From JAQVOO01 sp964524755 (GTDB lineage: Bacteria; Spirochaetota; Spirochaetia; Sphaerochaetales; Sphaerochaetaceae): a stretch of DNA of 41,609 bases. The stretch lies in contig CAZGDR010000013.1 in NCBI GenBank assembly GCA_964524755.1, forward strand, positions 1 to 41,609, in the 5' to 3' direction. A model generated the notes under the pieces. It was not told where the DNA came from, searched no databases, and saw nothing but the letters and a program-made list of their open reading frames with translations. The position numbers were made by a program, and so were the translations under genes. Positions 15,845-25,524 of the stretch are shown one piece after another (position 1 is the first letter of the stretch; each line of letters begins with the position of its first letter).

Positions 15845-16518
15845 AGCATGGAAAGAAGTATGTAGAAGCGCTTAAGCAAGTTGATCGAACAATGCAATAT
15901 ACGTTTGAAGATGCAGTTGCTCTTGTCCGAAAAGTAGCTTTCGCGAAATTTGATGAGACAATTGAATTATCTTTAAACCTATCTTTGAAAAAGAGCCAAA
16001 CTGTACGAGATACAGTCGTTCTTCCACACCAGTTCTCGGCAGAGAAGCGGGTTTTGGTATTTGCTAAGGGTGAGAAAGCGCAAGAAGCCCTGGATGCAGG
16101 TGCTACCTATGTCGGTGATGTCGACTTAGTGGAAAAGATTCGTGGCGGTTGGTTGGATTTTGATGTGGCAGTAGCTACTCCGGATATGATGAAGGATGTT
16201 GGTCGTCTTGGCCCAATTCTTGGTCGCCGTGGTTTGATGCCTAACCCAAAAACCCAGACTGTAACTTTTGATGTGAAGGGTGCCTTGGCTGAATTGAAAC
16301 AGGGACGCGTTGAATTCCGTTCGGACAAAACTGGTGTATTGCACTTAGCCGTTGGGAAAGTGTCCATGGATGATGAAAAAATTATTGAGAATGCACAGGT
16401 TGTTTTGGCTGAGGTTCTTAAAAAAAGACCTGCTGATACAAAGGGTGACTTTCTCAAGAGCGTTGCACTTAGCTCAACCATGGGACCTGGTGTCATGGTT
16501 GCTGTGAAAGAGAACTAG
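15841..16518 (+). CDS. rplA: 50S ribosomal protein L1
   Basis: L1 forms the mobile L1 stalk at the E site and, in many bacteria, represses its own operon. The 225-residue protein carries MKHGKKYVEALKQVD at the start, LPHQF, and the diagnostic LGPILGRRGLMPNPKTQTV segment (about 122-140). Length is normal. Translation is coupled to rplK by a 4-base overlap. The hairpins before rplK are a plausible target for feedback by this protein. Confidence 0.96.
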   Translation: MKHGKKYVEALKQVDRTMQYTFEDAVALVRKVAFAKFDETIELSLNLSLKKSQTVRDTVVLPHQFSAEKRVLVFAKGEKAQEALDAGATYVGDVDLVEKIRGGWLDFDVAVATPDMMKDVGRLGPILGRRGLMPNPKTQTVTFDVKGALAELKQGRVEFRSDKTGVLHLAVGKVSMDDEKIIENAQVVLAEVLKKRPADTKGDFLKSVALSSTMGPGVMVAVKEN

Positions 16519-16531
16519 GAGGATTGGGAAA

Positions 16532-17038
16532 ATGGCAGAATTTAAGGCTCGAAAAGCCCAGCATAAGGTAGATGCCGTCAAAGAGATGAAAACCGAGTTC
16601 TCCCAGTATGATGGATTTGTTTTTACCGATTATCGTGGGATGACTGTGGAACAGATTTCTCTACTTCGTACTCAATTGAGGACCCAAGAGGCTGAGTATA
16701 GAGTAGTTAAGAATCGATTTGCTAAAATTGTAATGAATGATTTGGAGCATGAAGGTACCAATGAACATTTTGTGGGACCTACAGCAGTGTTGTTGACAAA
16801 AGGAGAGGATGCCTCTAGTTTGGCTACCAAAATCCTTTTCGACTTTGTAAAGACAACTCCACTCCAGGTCAAAGGCGCTTATATCGATGGACAATTATTC
16901 GATAAAGATGAAATAGAAGCTTATGGTAAGTTGCCAACAAGGCTTGAATTGATTTCGATGTTGATGGGGACGATGAAAGCTCCGTTATCGAAATTGGCTC
17001 GAACTTTACAGGCGCTTGTCGATGCAAAATCAAATTAA
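16532..17038 (+). CDS. rplJ: 50S ribosomal protein L10
   Basis: L10 anchors L7/L12 dimers to the ribosomal stalk. The 168-residue protein has the VDAVKEMKTEFSQYDGFVFTDYRGMTVEQ start, VVKNRFAKI and the C-terminal L12-binding helix (about 140-165). AGGAGG precedes the ATG after a 13-bp gap from rplA, so there is no room for an E. coli-like long rplJ leader; any L10 control would have to act elsewhere. Confidence 0.94.
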   Translation: MAEFKARKAQHKVDAVKEMKTEFSQYDGFVFTDYRGMTVEQISLLRTQLRTQEAEYRVVKNRFAKIVMNDLEHEGTNEHFVGPTAVLLTKGEDASSLATKILFDFVKTTPLQVKGAYIDGQLFDKDEIEAYGKLPTRLELISMLMGTMKAPLSKLARTLQALVDAKSN

Positions 17039-17082
17039 TACGGTACTAGTCTTCACGTTCACGTAGACCTGCTATTACCGTA
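17039..17082 (+). promoter_or_regulatory. Inverted repeat between rplJ and rplL
   Basis: TACGGTA (17039-17045) begins right after the rplJ stop and is the exact reverse complement of TACCGTA (17076-17082); about 30 bases lie between. In RNA this gives a 7-bp stem closing most of the intergenic space, 23 bases before the rplL start. It has no U-tract. L12 is needed in several copies per ribosome, so a translation-enhancing or processing structure is plausible. Confidence 0.4.
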
Positions 17083-17105
17083 CGTAAATACAAGGAGAAG
17101 ATAAT

Positions 17106-17474
17106 ATGGCTACTCAAGAAGAAATTTTGGAAGCAATTGCAAACATGACTGTGATGCAGGTTTCAGACCTCATCAAAGCTATGGAAGAGAAATTTGACGT
17201 TACTGCAGCAGCCCCTGTCGCAGCAGCTGGTGTAGCAGCTGCCGTTGAAGAGGTTGAAGAGCAGTCCGAGTTTGATATCATCCTTAAGGGTGTCGCAGAT
17301 GGAAAGACAATTCCAGTTATTAAAGCAGTTCGTGCTCTTACCGGTTTGGGTCTCAAGGAAGCAAAAGATCTTGTTACAGCTGGTGGAACAATCAAAGAGG
17401 CTGTTTCAAAAGATGACGCCAAGAGCATCAAGGAAAAACTTGAAGAAGCAGGCGGGACTGTTGAAGTTAAATAA
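17106..17474 (+). CDS. rplL: 50S ribosomal protein L7/L12
   Basis: L7/L12 is the multicopy acidic stalk protein that recruits translational GTPases. The N-terminal dimerisation part (about 1-35, LEAIANMTVMQVSDLIKAME), an Ala-rich hinge (about 37-52) and the C-terminal domain with EFDIILKGVADGKTIPVIKAVR and LGLKEAKDLV are all present. The length of 122 aa is standard. AAGGAG precedes the ATG. The 149-bp gap to rpoB contains several hairpins. Confidence 0.96.
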   Translation: MATQEEILEAIANMTVMQVSDLIKAMEEKFDVTAAAPVAAAGVAAAVEEVEEQSEFDIILKGVADGKTIPVIKAVRALTGLGLKEAKDLVTAGGTIKEAVSKDDAKSIKEKLEEAGGTVEVK

Positions 17475-17496
17475 CTCGATAAAATTTATGTCAAAA

Positions 17497-17590
17497 CAGG
17501 CGTTAGCCTGAGGGATCAGCCACCGAAATATTTCGGTGGCCGATTGTGTCTACTACAATCCGATGTGTGGGTCCTCGGACTCCTGTCCGA
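17497..17590 (+). promoter_or_regulatory. Hairpin cluster in the rplL-rpoB gap
   Basis: Three structures lie between rplL and rpoB: CAGGC-gtta-GCCTG (17497-17510), a perfect 22-bp palindrome GCCACCGAAATATTTCGGTGGC (17519-17540) and TCGGAC-tcct-GTCCGA (17575-17590). No U-run follows the palindrome, so it is not a classical terminator. In E. coli this gap holds an attenuator and an RNase III site that set the L7/L12 to RpoB ratio; an analogous role is inferred. Confidence 0.5.
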
Positions 17591-17623
17591 ATCTTCCGCA
17601 ACACAGACCTCCGGAGGGTAACA

Positions 17624-20600
17624 ATGGTTGCCAAAGGCAATTCAATTACTAGAAAATACATTGGAACCCATACTCAAGAAGTATGTGAGCTACCGAATCT
17701 TGTTGGCATACAACTTGATTCGTATGAGCGGTTCCTCCAACTTGATCGCGTAAGGAAGAATATGGAGCCCGATCCAAACTGTGGTTTGGAACAGGTCTTT
17801 CAGTCGTCTTTTCCGATTGAGAGCCAAAATGGAGAAATGTGTCTCCATTATCATGGGTATACTATCGATTTTGATAACATTAAGTTTTCCGAGATCGAAT
17901 GCAAACGGAAGGGGCGGACTTATTCGATTCCCATTAAGGCAACAATCAGTTTAGAGCTAACTGCAACGGGTGAATTACGTCAACGGGAGATCTTTTTCGG
18001 AGATATTCCCCTCATGACCGACCGTGGCACGTTTATCGTAAATGGAGCTGAGCGTGTTGTTGTCAGTCAGATTCACCGTTCTCCTGGTGTAATCTTTTCA
18101 GATGATAAGGGTGTCTATTCTTCTCGAATAATTCCTTATCGTGGATCTTGGCTTGAATTTGAGATAGAAGATAAGAAGAAAGAGTTGATCTATGCCAAGA
18201 TTGATCGGAAAAAGAAGATTCTAGGGACGCTATTTTTACGTGCGATTGGCTTCGATACGCGTGAGAAGATTATCGCCAATTTTTATAAACCTAAGACTGT
18301 AGAATTGTTGAAAGATGTGCAAGCTAATAATGAATTGGTAGGTGCAGTGGCTTTTGCAGATATTTATTCTGTTAAGGGTGGTAAAGCTGCCAAGAAATTA
18401 TTGCGTGCTGGTGATGAATTATCGCCTACTTTCATAGAGGCTTTAGTGAAGGATGGTGTTTCAAAGATTCAGATTATCGATGAGCAAAATCCTGATTCAT
18501 TGCATTCACGTATGATTCTCAACTGTTTTGAAATTGAGGATGCTAAATATACGCAGGAAGGTTATGACGAGCCAATGAAGGAGGATGTTCTTTCTCCTAT
18601 TTATGCTGTATTACAACCGGGTGAGATGATTGCTATAGAACGGGCTGAAAAGGATCTTCCTGATCAGTTTTTCTCCAGTAGGAGATACGATTTAGGTAGC
18701 GTTGGCCGGTATAAATTTAATAAGAAGTTCGGGACTGATGAAGATATTGATGATGAGGAGGCAAGTACTGATCTCACGGTATTAACCCCGCAAGATATTG
18801 TTAATACGATGGATTTCCTTATCAAGGTCTACATTGGCGAAGCAAATGTTGATGATATTGATCATTTGGGAAATCGTCGTGTTCGATCAGTTGGGGAACT
18901 TTTAAAGAATCAGTTAAGTGCTGCCTTTGCCCGTATGGAACGGATTGCGCGAGAACGTATGAACCTGGAGAGTAATCAGGTCAAACCGCAGGATCTTGTT
19001 TCAATTAAGCCGGTCGTTGCAGCAATTAAAGAGTTTTTCGGCTCCAGCCAATTGAGCCAGTTTATGGATCAAGTTAACCCGCTGGCCGAATTAACCCATA
19101 AACGTCGTTTAAATGCTTTAGGCCCTGGTGGTCTTTCGCGTGATCGCGCTTCATTTGAAGTGCGGGATGTTCACTATACTCACTATGGGAGAATGTGCCC
19201 GATTGAAACCCCTGAAGGGCCGAATATTGGACTCATTGTTTCTTTGGCTAACTATACCCGCGTAAATAAACACGGTTTCCTAGAGACTCCGTATCGCCGG
19301 GTAATAGATGGTGTTGTCTCAAAAAAGTATCGCTATTTAGATGCCAATGATGAAGAAAAGTTCTATATTGCACAGGCAAATTCACCGATTGATGCAGACG
19401 GTAATTTCCTTGAACATGACATTCCTGTCCGCCGAAGTGGTGATTACACCACTAGAGTGGCAAAAGAAGTCAAATACATGGATGTTTCTCCTATGCAGGT
19501 CATTAGTGTTGCTGCTTCATTAATTCCATTCTTGGAACATGATGATGCAAACCGTGCTCTGATGGGTTCGAACATGCAGCGTCAGGCTGTGCCGTTGTTA
19601 TTCCCTGAAACCCCTTATGTGGGGACAGGCATGGAGGCGAAAACGGCCTATGATTCTGGTGTTCTCGTTAAGGCGAAACGTGCTGGTACGGTGAGTTATG
19701 TCTCCTCTGTGAGGATTGAAATTACCCCAGATCAAAGTGAGATTGAGGGTGAAATTGACGCCTACCAGGTGCAGAAATTTGAACGAACGAACCAGGATAC
19801 CTGTTTTAACCAGAAGCCCATTGTTGTCAAGGGGCAGCATGTTGAGGATGGTCAGGTTATTGCTGATGGTCCGGCAACGCAGGATGGGGAGTTGGCCTTA
19901 GGACGTAATATTCTCGTTGGGTTTGTACCTTGGTTTGGATATAACTATGAAGATGCCGTCTTAATTTCTGAGCGTGTGGTTAAAGAGGATATTTATACCT
20001 CTATCCACATCAAGGAGTTCACGACAGATATTCGAGAAACAAAACTTGGGCCTGAAAAACTTACCCGTGATATTCCCAATACAAGTGAAAAGAATCTCGA
20101 ACAGCTAGATGAAGATGGAATTGTCAGGGTTGGTTCAGTGGTCCGTTCAGGAAATATCTTAGTCGGAAAAGTGACGCCAAAATCGGAATCAGATACGACT
20201 CCAGAGTTTAAGTTACTCAACTCAATCTTTGGTGAAAAAGCCAAAGAAGTACGTGATACATCACTGAAAGTACCGCATGGTACTGAAGGGACCATAATTG
20301 ACATTCAACGTCTCAAAAGAAGCGAGGGGGATGAATTACCGCCTGGTGTTGATGAGATGGTGAAGGTCTTGGTTGCCACAAAACGCAAGCTTAGACAGGG
20401 TGATAAGATGGCTGGGCGGCATGGTAATAAGGGTGTTGTTGCCCGGGTGTTGCCAGAAGAAGATATGCCGTACATGGCTGATGGGACTCCGCTTGATGTG
20501 TGTTTGAATCCATTGGGGGTTCCATCGCGGATGAATATTGGACAGTTATTGGAGACTCAACTTGGATGGGCAGGGAATGTATTGAATGAATGGTACTCTT

Positions 20601-21145
20601 CTCCTGTGTTCCAGTCAGCTTCTATGGAAGAGATTGAAGCCAAGATGAAGGAAGCGAATCTTCCGATTGACTCCAAAACCATCCTTTATGATGGGCGTAC
20701 AGGCGTCCCGTTTGTGAACCCTGTATTCTGTGGGTATATTTACTATCTGAAGTTACACCACTTAGTAGACGATAAGATGCATGCTCGTTCAACCGGTCCT
20801 TACTCGTTAGTTACACAGCAGCCTTTGGGTGGTAAAGCTCAGTTTGGCGGTCAACGGTTGGGAGAAATGGAAGTTTGGGCACTTGAAGCGTATGGAGCAG
20901 CAAATACTTTGCAGGAGCTTCTTACCATCAAGTCAGATGATATGAATGGACGAGTTAAGATTTATGAGAGCATTGTGAAAGGCGAACCAGCAACTAGTGC
21001 AGGTATGCCAGAAGCTTTCAATGTACTCGTTCAAGAAGTTCGTGGATTGGCGCTCGATATGTCCGTATACGATTCGAAGGGGCGGCAAATACCGCTTACC
21101 GAACGGGACGAAGAGCTTATCAACAAGCGACACTCGATTAATTAA
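17624..21145 (+). CDS. rpoB: DNA-directed RNA polymerase subunit beta
   Basis: This is the beta subunit of the core polymerase. I start it at ATG 17624, after GGAGGGTAAC; the reading frame is open further upstream to 17546 but that part covers the leader hairpins. The protein is 1173 aa. Visible blocks include GAERVVVSQIHRSPGV, the Rif cluster FFGSSQLSQFMDQVNPL through HKRRLNALGPGG, CPIETPEGPNIGLI, KMAGRHGNKGVVA and the C-terminal GKAQFGGQRLGEMEVWALEAYGA. Residue Asn497 (codon 19112-19114) replaces the Ser531 of E. coli, a substitution associated with natural rifampicin resistance in spirochaetes. rpoC follows after 14 bp. Confidence 0.97.
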   Translation: MVAKGNSITRKYIGTHTQEVCELPNLVGIQLDSYERFLQLDRVRKNMEPDPNCGLEQVFQSSFPIESQNGEMCLHYHGYTIDFDNIKFSEIECKRKGRTYSIPIKATISLELTATGELRQREIFFGDIPLMTDRGTFIVNGAERVVVSQIHRSPGVIFSDDKGVYSSRIIPYRGSWLEFEIEDKKKELIYAKIDRKKKILGTLFLRAIGFDTREKIIANFYKPKTVELLKDVQANNELVGAVAFADIYSVKGGKAAKKLLRAGDELSPTFIEALVKDGVSKIQIIDEQNPDSLHSRMILNCFEIEDAKYTQEGYDEPMKEDVLSPIYAVLQPGEMIAIERAEKDLPDQFFSSRRYDLGSVGRYKFNKKFGTDEDIDDEEASTDLTVLTPQDIVNTMDFLIKVYIGEANVDDIDHLGNRRVRSVGELLKNQLSAAFARMERIARERMNLESNQVKPQDLVSIKPVVAAIKEFFGSSQLSQFMDQVNPLAELTHKRRLNALGPGGLSRDRASFEVRDVHYTHYGRMCPIETPEGPNIGLIVSLANYTRVNKHGFLETPYRRVIDGVVSKKYRYLDANDEEKFYIAQANSPIDADGNFLEHDIPVRRSGDYTTRVAKEVKYMDVSPMQVISVAASLIPFLEHDDANRALMGSNMQRQAVPLLFPETPYVGTGMEAKTAYDSGVLVKAKRAGTVSYVSSVRIEITPDQSEIEGEIDAYQVQKFERTNQDTCFNQKPIVVKGQHVEDGQVIADGPATQDGELALGRNILVGFVPWFGYNYEDAVLISERVVKEDIYTSIHIKEFTTDIRETKLGPEKLTRDIPNTSEKNLEQLDEDGIVRVGSVVRSGNILVGKVTPKSESDTTPEFKLLNSIFGEKAKEVRDTSLKVPHGTEGTIIDIQRLKRSEGDELPPGVDEMVKVLVATKRKLRQGDKMAGRHGNKGVVARVLPEEDMPYMADGTPLDVCLNPLGVPSRMNIGQLLETQLGWAGNVLNEWYSSPVFQSASMEEIEAKMKEANLPIDSKTILYDGRTGVPFVNPVFCGYIYYLKLHHLVDDKMHARSTGPYSLVTQQPLGGKAQFGGQRLGEMEVWALEAYGAANTLQELLTIKSDDMNGRVKIYESIVKGEPATSAGMPEAFNVLVQEVRGLALDMSVYDSKGRQIPLTERDEELINKRHSIN

Positions 21146-21159
21146 GCAGGAGATTTCGG

Positions 21160-24100
21160 ATGAAGGAAATTCAGGATTTCGACAGCATCATGATAAAATT
21201 GGCCAGCCCTGAGCAAATCAAGGCTTGGTCATACGGTGAGGTCAAGAAGCCGGAGACAATCAACTACCGGACTCTGCGTCCGGAACGTGACGGACTCTTT
21301 TGCGAGAAGATTTTCGGAACGACCAAGGAATGGGAGTGTTATTGCGGAAAGTTTAAATCTATCCGCTACAAAGGTGTAATTTGTGACCGATGCGGTGTAG
21401 AAGTTACCCACTTTAAAGTACGACGGGAACGTATGGGTCATATTGACCTTGCTTCGCCTGTTTCTCATATTTGGTATTACCGTTCTGTTCCCTCTAGAAT
21501 GAGTTTGTTGCTTGATATTCCTCGGGCTGCACTACAATCAATTCTCTATTATGAGAAGTATGTAGTAATAAATGCAGGTGAGACAGAGTTGCGTTATCAG
21601 CAATTGCTCACTGAAGATGAATATTATCAAGCTAGAGAGCAATTTGGTGAGTCGTTTCAGGCCATGATGGGTGCTGAAGCGGTTAAAATCCTCCTTGAGA
21701 ATTTAGATCTTGAAGCATTGTCAGCCGAGTTGCGTGAAGTAATGGTTGCCAAAGGGGAGAAATCCGATAGGCGTCTATTAAAGCGAATTGAGGTCGTTGA
21801 GAACTTCCGTGATAGCGGGAACCGTCCTGAGTGGATGGTCCTCACCATTATTCCGGTTATTCCGCCCGAGCTCAGACCGATGGTTCAGTTAGATGGTGGT
21901 CGTTTTGCCACCAGTGATCTTAATGATCTGTATCGTCGGGTAATCAACCGTAATAATCGATTGACACGATTGATGACGTTACATGCTCCCGACATTATTA
22001 TTCGTAATGAAAAACGAATGCTCCAGGAAGCTGTTGATGCGTTATTTGACAACTCTAAGAAAAAGAGAGTAGTGAAGGGTGCTTCAAACCGCCCACTCAA
22101 GTCTTTGTCAGATATGCTTAAGGGTAAGCAGGGGCGATTCCGTCAGAACCTTTTAGGTAAACGAGTTGATTATAGTGGTCGTTCTGTTATTGTTGTGGGG
22201 CCAGAATTACGCCTCCATCAGTGTGGGCTACCTTCAAAGATGGCGCTTGAACTCTACAAGCCATTCATAATGAAAAAACTTGTTCAAAAGGGTGTGGTCT
22301 ATAATATTAAAAAGGCTAAGACCCTCGTTGAACAGGAGACCCCAGAAGTTTGGGCTATCCTCGATGAGGTGGTGAGAGAGCATCCTGTGCTGCTTAACCG
22401 CGCGCCAACATTGCACCGGTTAGGAATTCAAGCTTTTGAGCCCGTACTTGTTGATGGCAAGGCTATTAAACTTCACCCGCTTGTCTGTCATGCTTACAAT
22501 GCTGACTTTGACGGAGACCAGATGGCGGTTCACGTTCCTCTGACGCAGGCGGCACAGATTGAATGTTGGACGCTGATGCTTTCAACGAATAACCTGTTGG
22601 ATCCGGCTAATGGTAAGCCTATTGTATTCCCTTCTCAGGACATGGTGTTAGGTATTAACTATCTCACCCGTGAAATGAAAGGGGCTAAAGGTACCGGACG
22701 ATTTTATGATAACCTCTCTGAACTAATTTTAGCGATTGAAATTGATGCGCTTTCCTATAACGCCTTGATAAAATATCGTCTTAAAGATGGTTCGATTATA
22801 GAGACAACGCCTGGTCGTGTGCTATTTAATGCTGAAATGCCTCCTGAAATTTCTTTTCAGAATGTGTGCTTTGGCGATAAAGAACTTAAACGATTGGTAG
22901 GTGAAGTGATTCAGGATCAAAAAGCCTCGGTTGCCGTACAAATGCTCGATTCTATCAAAGATATTGGGTTTAAGTACGCCACACTGTTTGGAGCTACGAT
23001 TGGTCTTTCCGATATGATTATTCCTGAAGCTAAGGCAACTTTGGTTGCAGCTGCCGACCAGCGACAAACAGAAATCCGTGAACAGTATCGTCAGGGTCAT
23101 ATCACCCAAGATGAACGCTATAACCGTGTTATTGAAGTTTGGAGTAAGACTACAGAAGATATTTCCAGCTCGCTCATGCAAGAGTTGCGAACCAGCCAGA
23201 ATGGCTTTAACCCTCTCTTTCTCATGGCCGATTCTGGTGCAAGAGGATCCAAAACTCAGATTCGCCAGTTAGGTGGAATGCGTGGATTGATGGCTAAGCC
23301 TTCTGGAGACATTATTGAGTTCCCTATTCGGTCGAACTTTAAAGAAGGTCTTTCAATTATCGAGTTCTTTATTTCAACTAACGGTGCCAGAAAGGGCCTT
23401 GCTGATACGGCCTTAAAGACTGCTGAAGCTGGTTATTTAACAAGAAGACTGGTCGATATTGCTCAAGACGTAGTTATCAATGAAGATGACTGTGGTACGA
23501 TTAATGGTATTGAGCGAACAGCCATGAAAGATGGGGACGATATTGTAGAATCGTTAGCTGATCGTATTGTCGGTCGCTACACACTCGAAAAGGTCGTTCA
23601 TCCCATTACTGGTGATGTAATTCTAGATGTAAACCATGAAATAACAGCAGTTAAATCACATGAGATTGAGGACGCTGGTATAGAATCGGTACTAATTAGA
23701 ACGGTACTTACTTGCGAAGCTCATCATGGGGTTTGTCGTATGTGTTATGGGCGTAACCTCGCCACTAACCGACCTGTAGATATTGGAGAGGCAGTTGGTA
23801 TTATTGCCGCACAATCAATTGGACAACCTGGAACACAGCTTACGATGCGTACGTTCCATATCGGTGGAACAGCGACAAGTGGATCGGAAGAGAACAAAGT
23901 TACCTTCCACCATCCTGTTATTGTCAACAGTGTTTTAGGGACCTTGATTGAGACCACAGATGGGTCGAAGTTATTTACTAGAAAAGGATATATTTTCTAC
24001 TCCAGAGTTTTCTCTGAAGTGCCTGCTAAAGATATGAAAAAGATGCTAGTCGCCGATGGTGATAAAGTATTTATCGGGGCTCCTTTGTATGTAAATAAAA

Positions 24101-25431
24101 AAGGCAAAAATGTTTTGTCGGAGCAGATTGGTATTATTAAGTTCGTTGGGGAGAAGGTGTATATAGTCGCTCCAGAACAACGAATGGATATTCGTAATGG
24201 CTCAGAGTTAGAAGTAGAAGTTGGTTCGTATGTACCCGAAGGTGCGACTGTAGTTCTCTTTGATCCTTTTAGTGAACCTATAATTGCAGAATTCGATGGT
24301 AAAATTGAGTTCGTTGACATTAAACTTGGAACTACGCTAAAAGAAGAGGTCAATGTCGAAACAGGTAGTATCGAAAAAAAGATTACCGATCACGTTAGTG
24401 AAACGCTTCAGCCCCGTATCCAAATTATGGGAGAGGGTGAAGAGCCCCTGGCAACCTACTTTTTACCGGCAGCTTCATACCTCAATATTGATGATGGAGT
24501 TGAGGTAAGAAAAGGACGAGTGTTAGCTAAGCTGCTCAAAGAGAGTGTAAAGACCAAGGATATTACTGGTGGTCTACCCCGTGTCGGAGAGTTATTCGAG
24601 GCTCGGAGACCGAAGAATCCTGCTGTTTTAGCTCAAGTTGATGGCTTTGTCCGGTTTGGTGCTGTTGTTAAAGGCAAGCGCGTCATTATGATTGAGGACG
24701 ATTTTGGACATGAATACAAACACTTAGTTCCCATGAGTAAACACATGGTGGCCCGAGACGGCGACCGTGTGGAAGCGGCAGAGCGGCTATGTGATGGGGC
24801 TATTGATCCGCATGATATTCTGGAAATCTTGGGTGAAAATGCATTGCAGTCGTTCTTATTGGATGAAGTGCAAGAGGTTTACCGATTACAGGGTGTCGAT
24901 ATTAATGACAAGCACTTGGGTGTCGTGGTAAGGCAAATGTTGCGCAAGGTTGAGATTATCAGCGTTGGGGACACTGGATTTATCCACGGCCAACAGGTTG
25001 ACAAATATCGCTTTCATGAGGAGAATACAAGAGTTCTTGCCGAAGGTGGACAACCTGCGGATGCCCGTCCCATGCTTCTCGGGATAACGAGAGCATCGTT
25101 GAGTATTGATTCGTTCATCTCAGCTGCTTCGTTCCAGGAAACGACGAAAGTCTTGACAAATGCCGCAATTGCTGGTAGTAGAGACGTATTGCGAGGGCTA
25201 AAAGAGAACGTTATTATTGGTCATCTGATTCCAGCTGGTACCGGTATGAAACGATATCGTAACATCCGGGTGAAAGAAGATAGCCCAATTGATCTCGGTG
25301 AGAAAGTGCAATCACTGATGGGCTCGCGCCGTATAGGAGCGTCCGATGGGGATGAAGATCTCGAATTGGACGGTAGTGAAGAAATGATATCCGAAGGTGA
25401 AACTAACGATGGTTCAGGCGATGAGAAGTAA
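21160..25431 (+). CDS. rpoC: DNA-directed RNA polymerase subunit beta'
   Basis: This is the catalytic large subunit. The N-terminal zinc site has Cys60, Cys62, Cys75 and Cys78. The active-site NADFDGDQMAVH supplies Mg-binding Asp449, Asp451 and Asp453. The second zinc site includes TCEAHHGVCRMC, and the trigger-loop region includes AAQSIGQPGTQLTMRTFH. The 1423-aa length is slightly above E. coli. The C-terminal tail (about 1390-1423) is very acidic. Immediately after the TAA the same frame stays open for 36 more codons up to TAG 25540-25542, with similar charged composition, so the stop may be recent or read through (see findings). Confidence 0.97.
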   Translation: MKEIQDFDSIMIKLASPEQIKAWSYGEVKKPETINYRTLRPERDGLFCEKIFGTTKEWECYCGKFKSIRYKGVICDRCGVEVTHFKVRRERMGHIDLASPVSHIWYYRSVPSRMSLLLDIPRAALQSILYYEKYVVINAGETELRYQQLLTEDEYYQAREQFGESFQAMMGAEAVKILLENLDLEALSAELREVMVAKGEKSDRRLLKRIEVVENFRDSGNRPEWMVLTIIPVIPPELRPMVQLDGGRFATSDLNDLYRRVINRNNRLTRLMTLHAPDIIIRNEKRMLQEAVDALFDNSKKKRVVKGASNRPLKSLSDMLKGKQGRFRQNLLGKRVDYSGRSVIVVGPELRLHQCGLPSKMALELYKPFIMKKLVQKGVVYNIKKAKTLVEQETPEVWAILDEVVREHPVLLNRAPTLHRLGIQAFEPVLVDGKAIKLHPLVCHAYNADFDGDQMAVHVPLTQAAQIECWTLMLSTNNLLDPANGKPIVFPSQDMVLGINYLTREMKGAKGTGRFYDNLSELILAIEIDALSYNALIKYRLKDGSIIETTPGRVLFNAEMPPEISFQNVCFGDKELKRLVGEVIQDQKASVAVQMLDSIKDIGFKYATLFGATIGLSDMIIPEAKATLVAAADQRQTEIREQYRQGHITQDERYNRVIEVWSKTTEDISSSLMQELRTSQNGFNPLFLMADSGARGSKTQIRQLGGMRGLMAKPSGDIIEFPIRSNFKEGLSIIEFFISTNGARKGLADTALKTAEAGYLTRRLVDIAQDVVINEDDCGTINGIERTAMKDGDDIVESLADRIVGRYTLEKVVHPITGDVILDVNHEITAVKSHEIEDAGIESVLIRTVLTCEAHHGVCRMCYGRNLATNRPVDIGEAVGIIAAQSIGQPGTQLTMRTFHIGGTATSGSEENKVTFHHPVIVNSVLGTLIETTDGSKLFTRKGYIFYSRVFSEVPAKDMKKMLVADGDKVFIGAPLYVNKKGKNVLSEQIGIIKFVGEKVYIVAPEQRMDIRNGSELEVEVGSYVPEGATVVLFDPFSEPIIAEFDGKIEFVDIKLGTTLKEEVNVETGSIEKKITDHVSETLQPRIQIMGEGEEPLATYFLPAASYLNIDDGVEVRKGRVLAKLLKESVKTKDITGGLPRVGELFEARRPKNPAVLAQVDGFVRFGAVVKGKRVIMIEDDFGHEYKHLVPMSKHMVARDGDRVEAAERLCDGAIDPHDILEILGENALQSFLLDEVQEVYRLQGVDINDKHLGVVVRQMLRKVEIISVGDTGFIHGQQVDKYRFHEENTRVLAEGGQPADARPMLLGITRASLSIDSFISAASFQETTKVLTNAAIAGSRDVLRGLKENVIIGHLIPAGTGMKRYRNIRVKEDSPIDLGEKVQSLMGSRRIGASDGDEDLELDGSEEMISEGETNDGSGDEK

Positions 25432-25524
25432 TTATTTTTTATCCCCGACTCTGATGAGAAACAAGTTTCACATGCTGACTTTGGAGATGAGCATACAAGA
25501 GAGATGGCAGCTAGCCGTCTCGCC

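Noticed and set aside
17546..17623. Upstream in-frame extension of rpoB
   Set aside because: It would translate the leader hairpins; GGAGGG is correctly spaced for the ATG at 17624, and the product from there begins as other RpoB proteins do.
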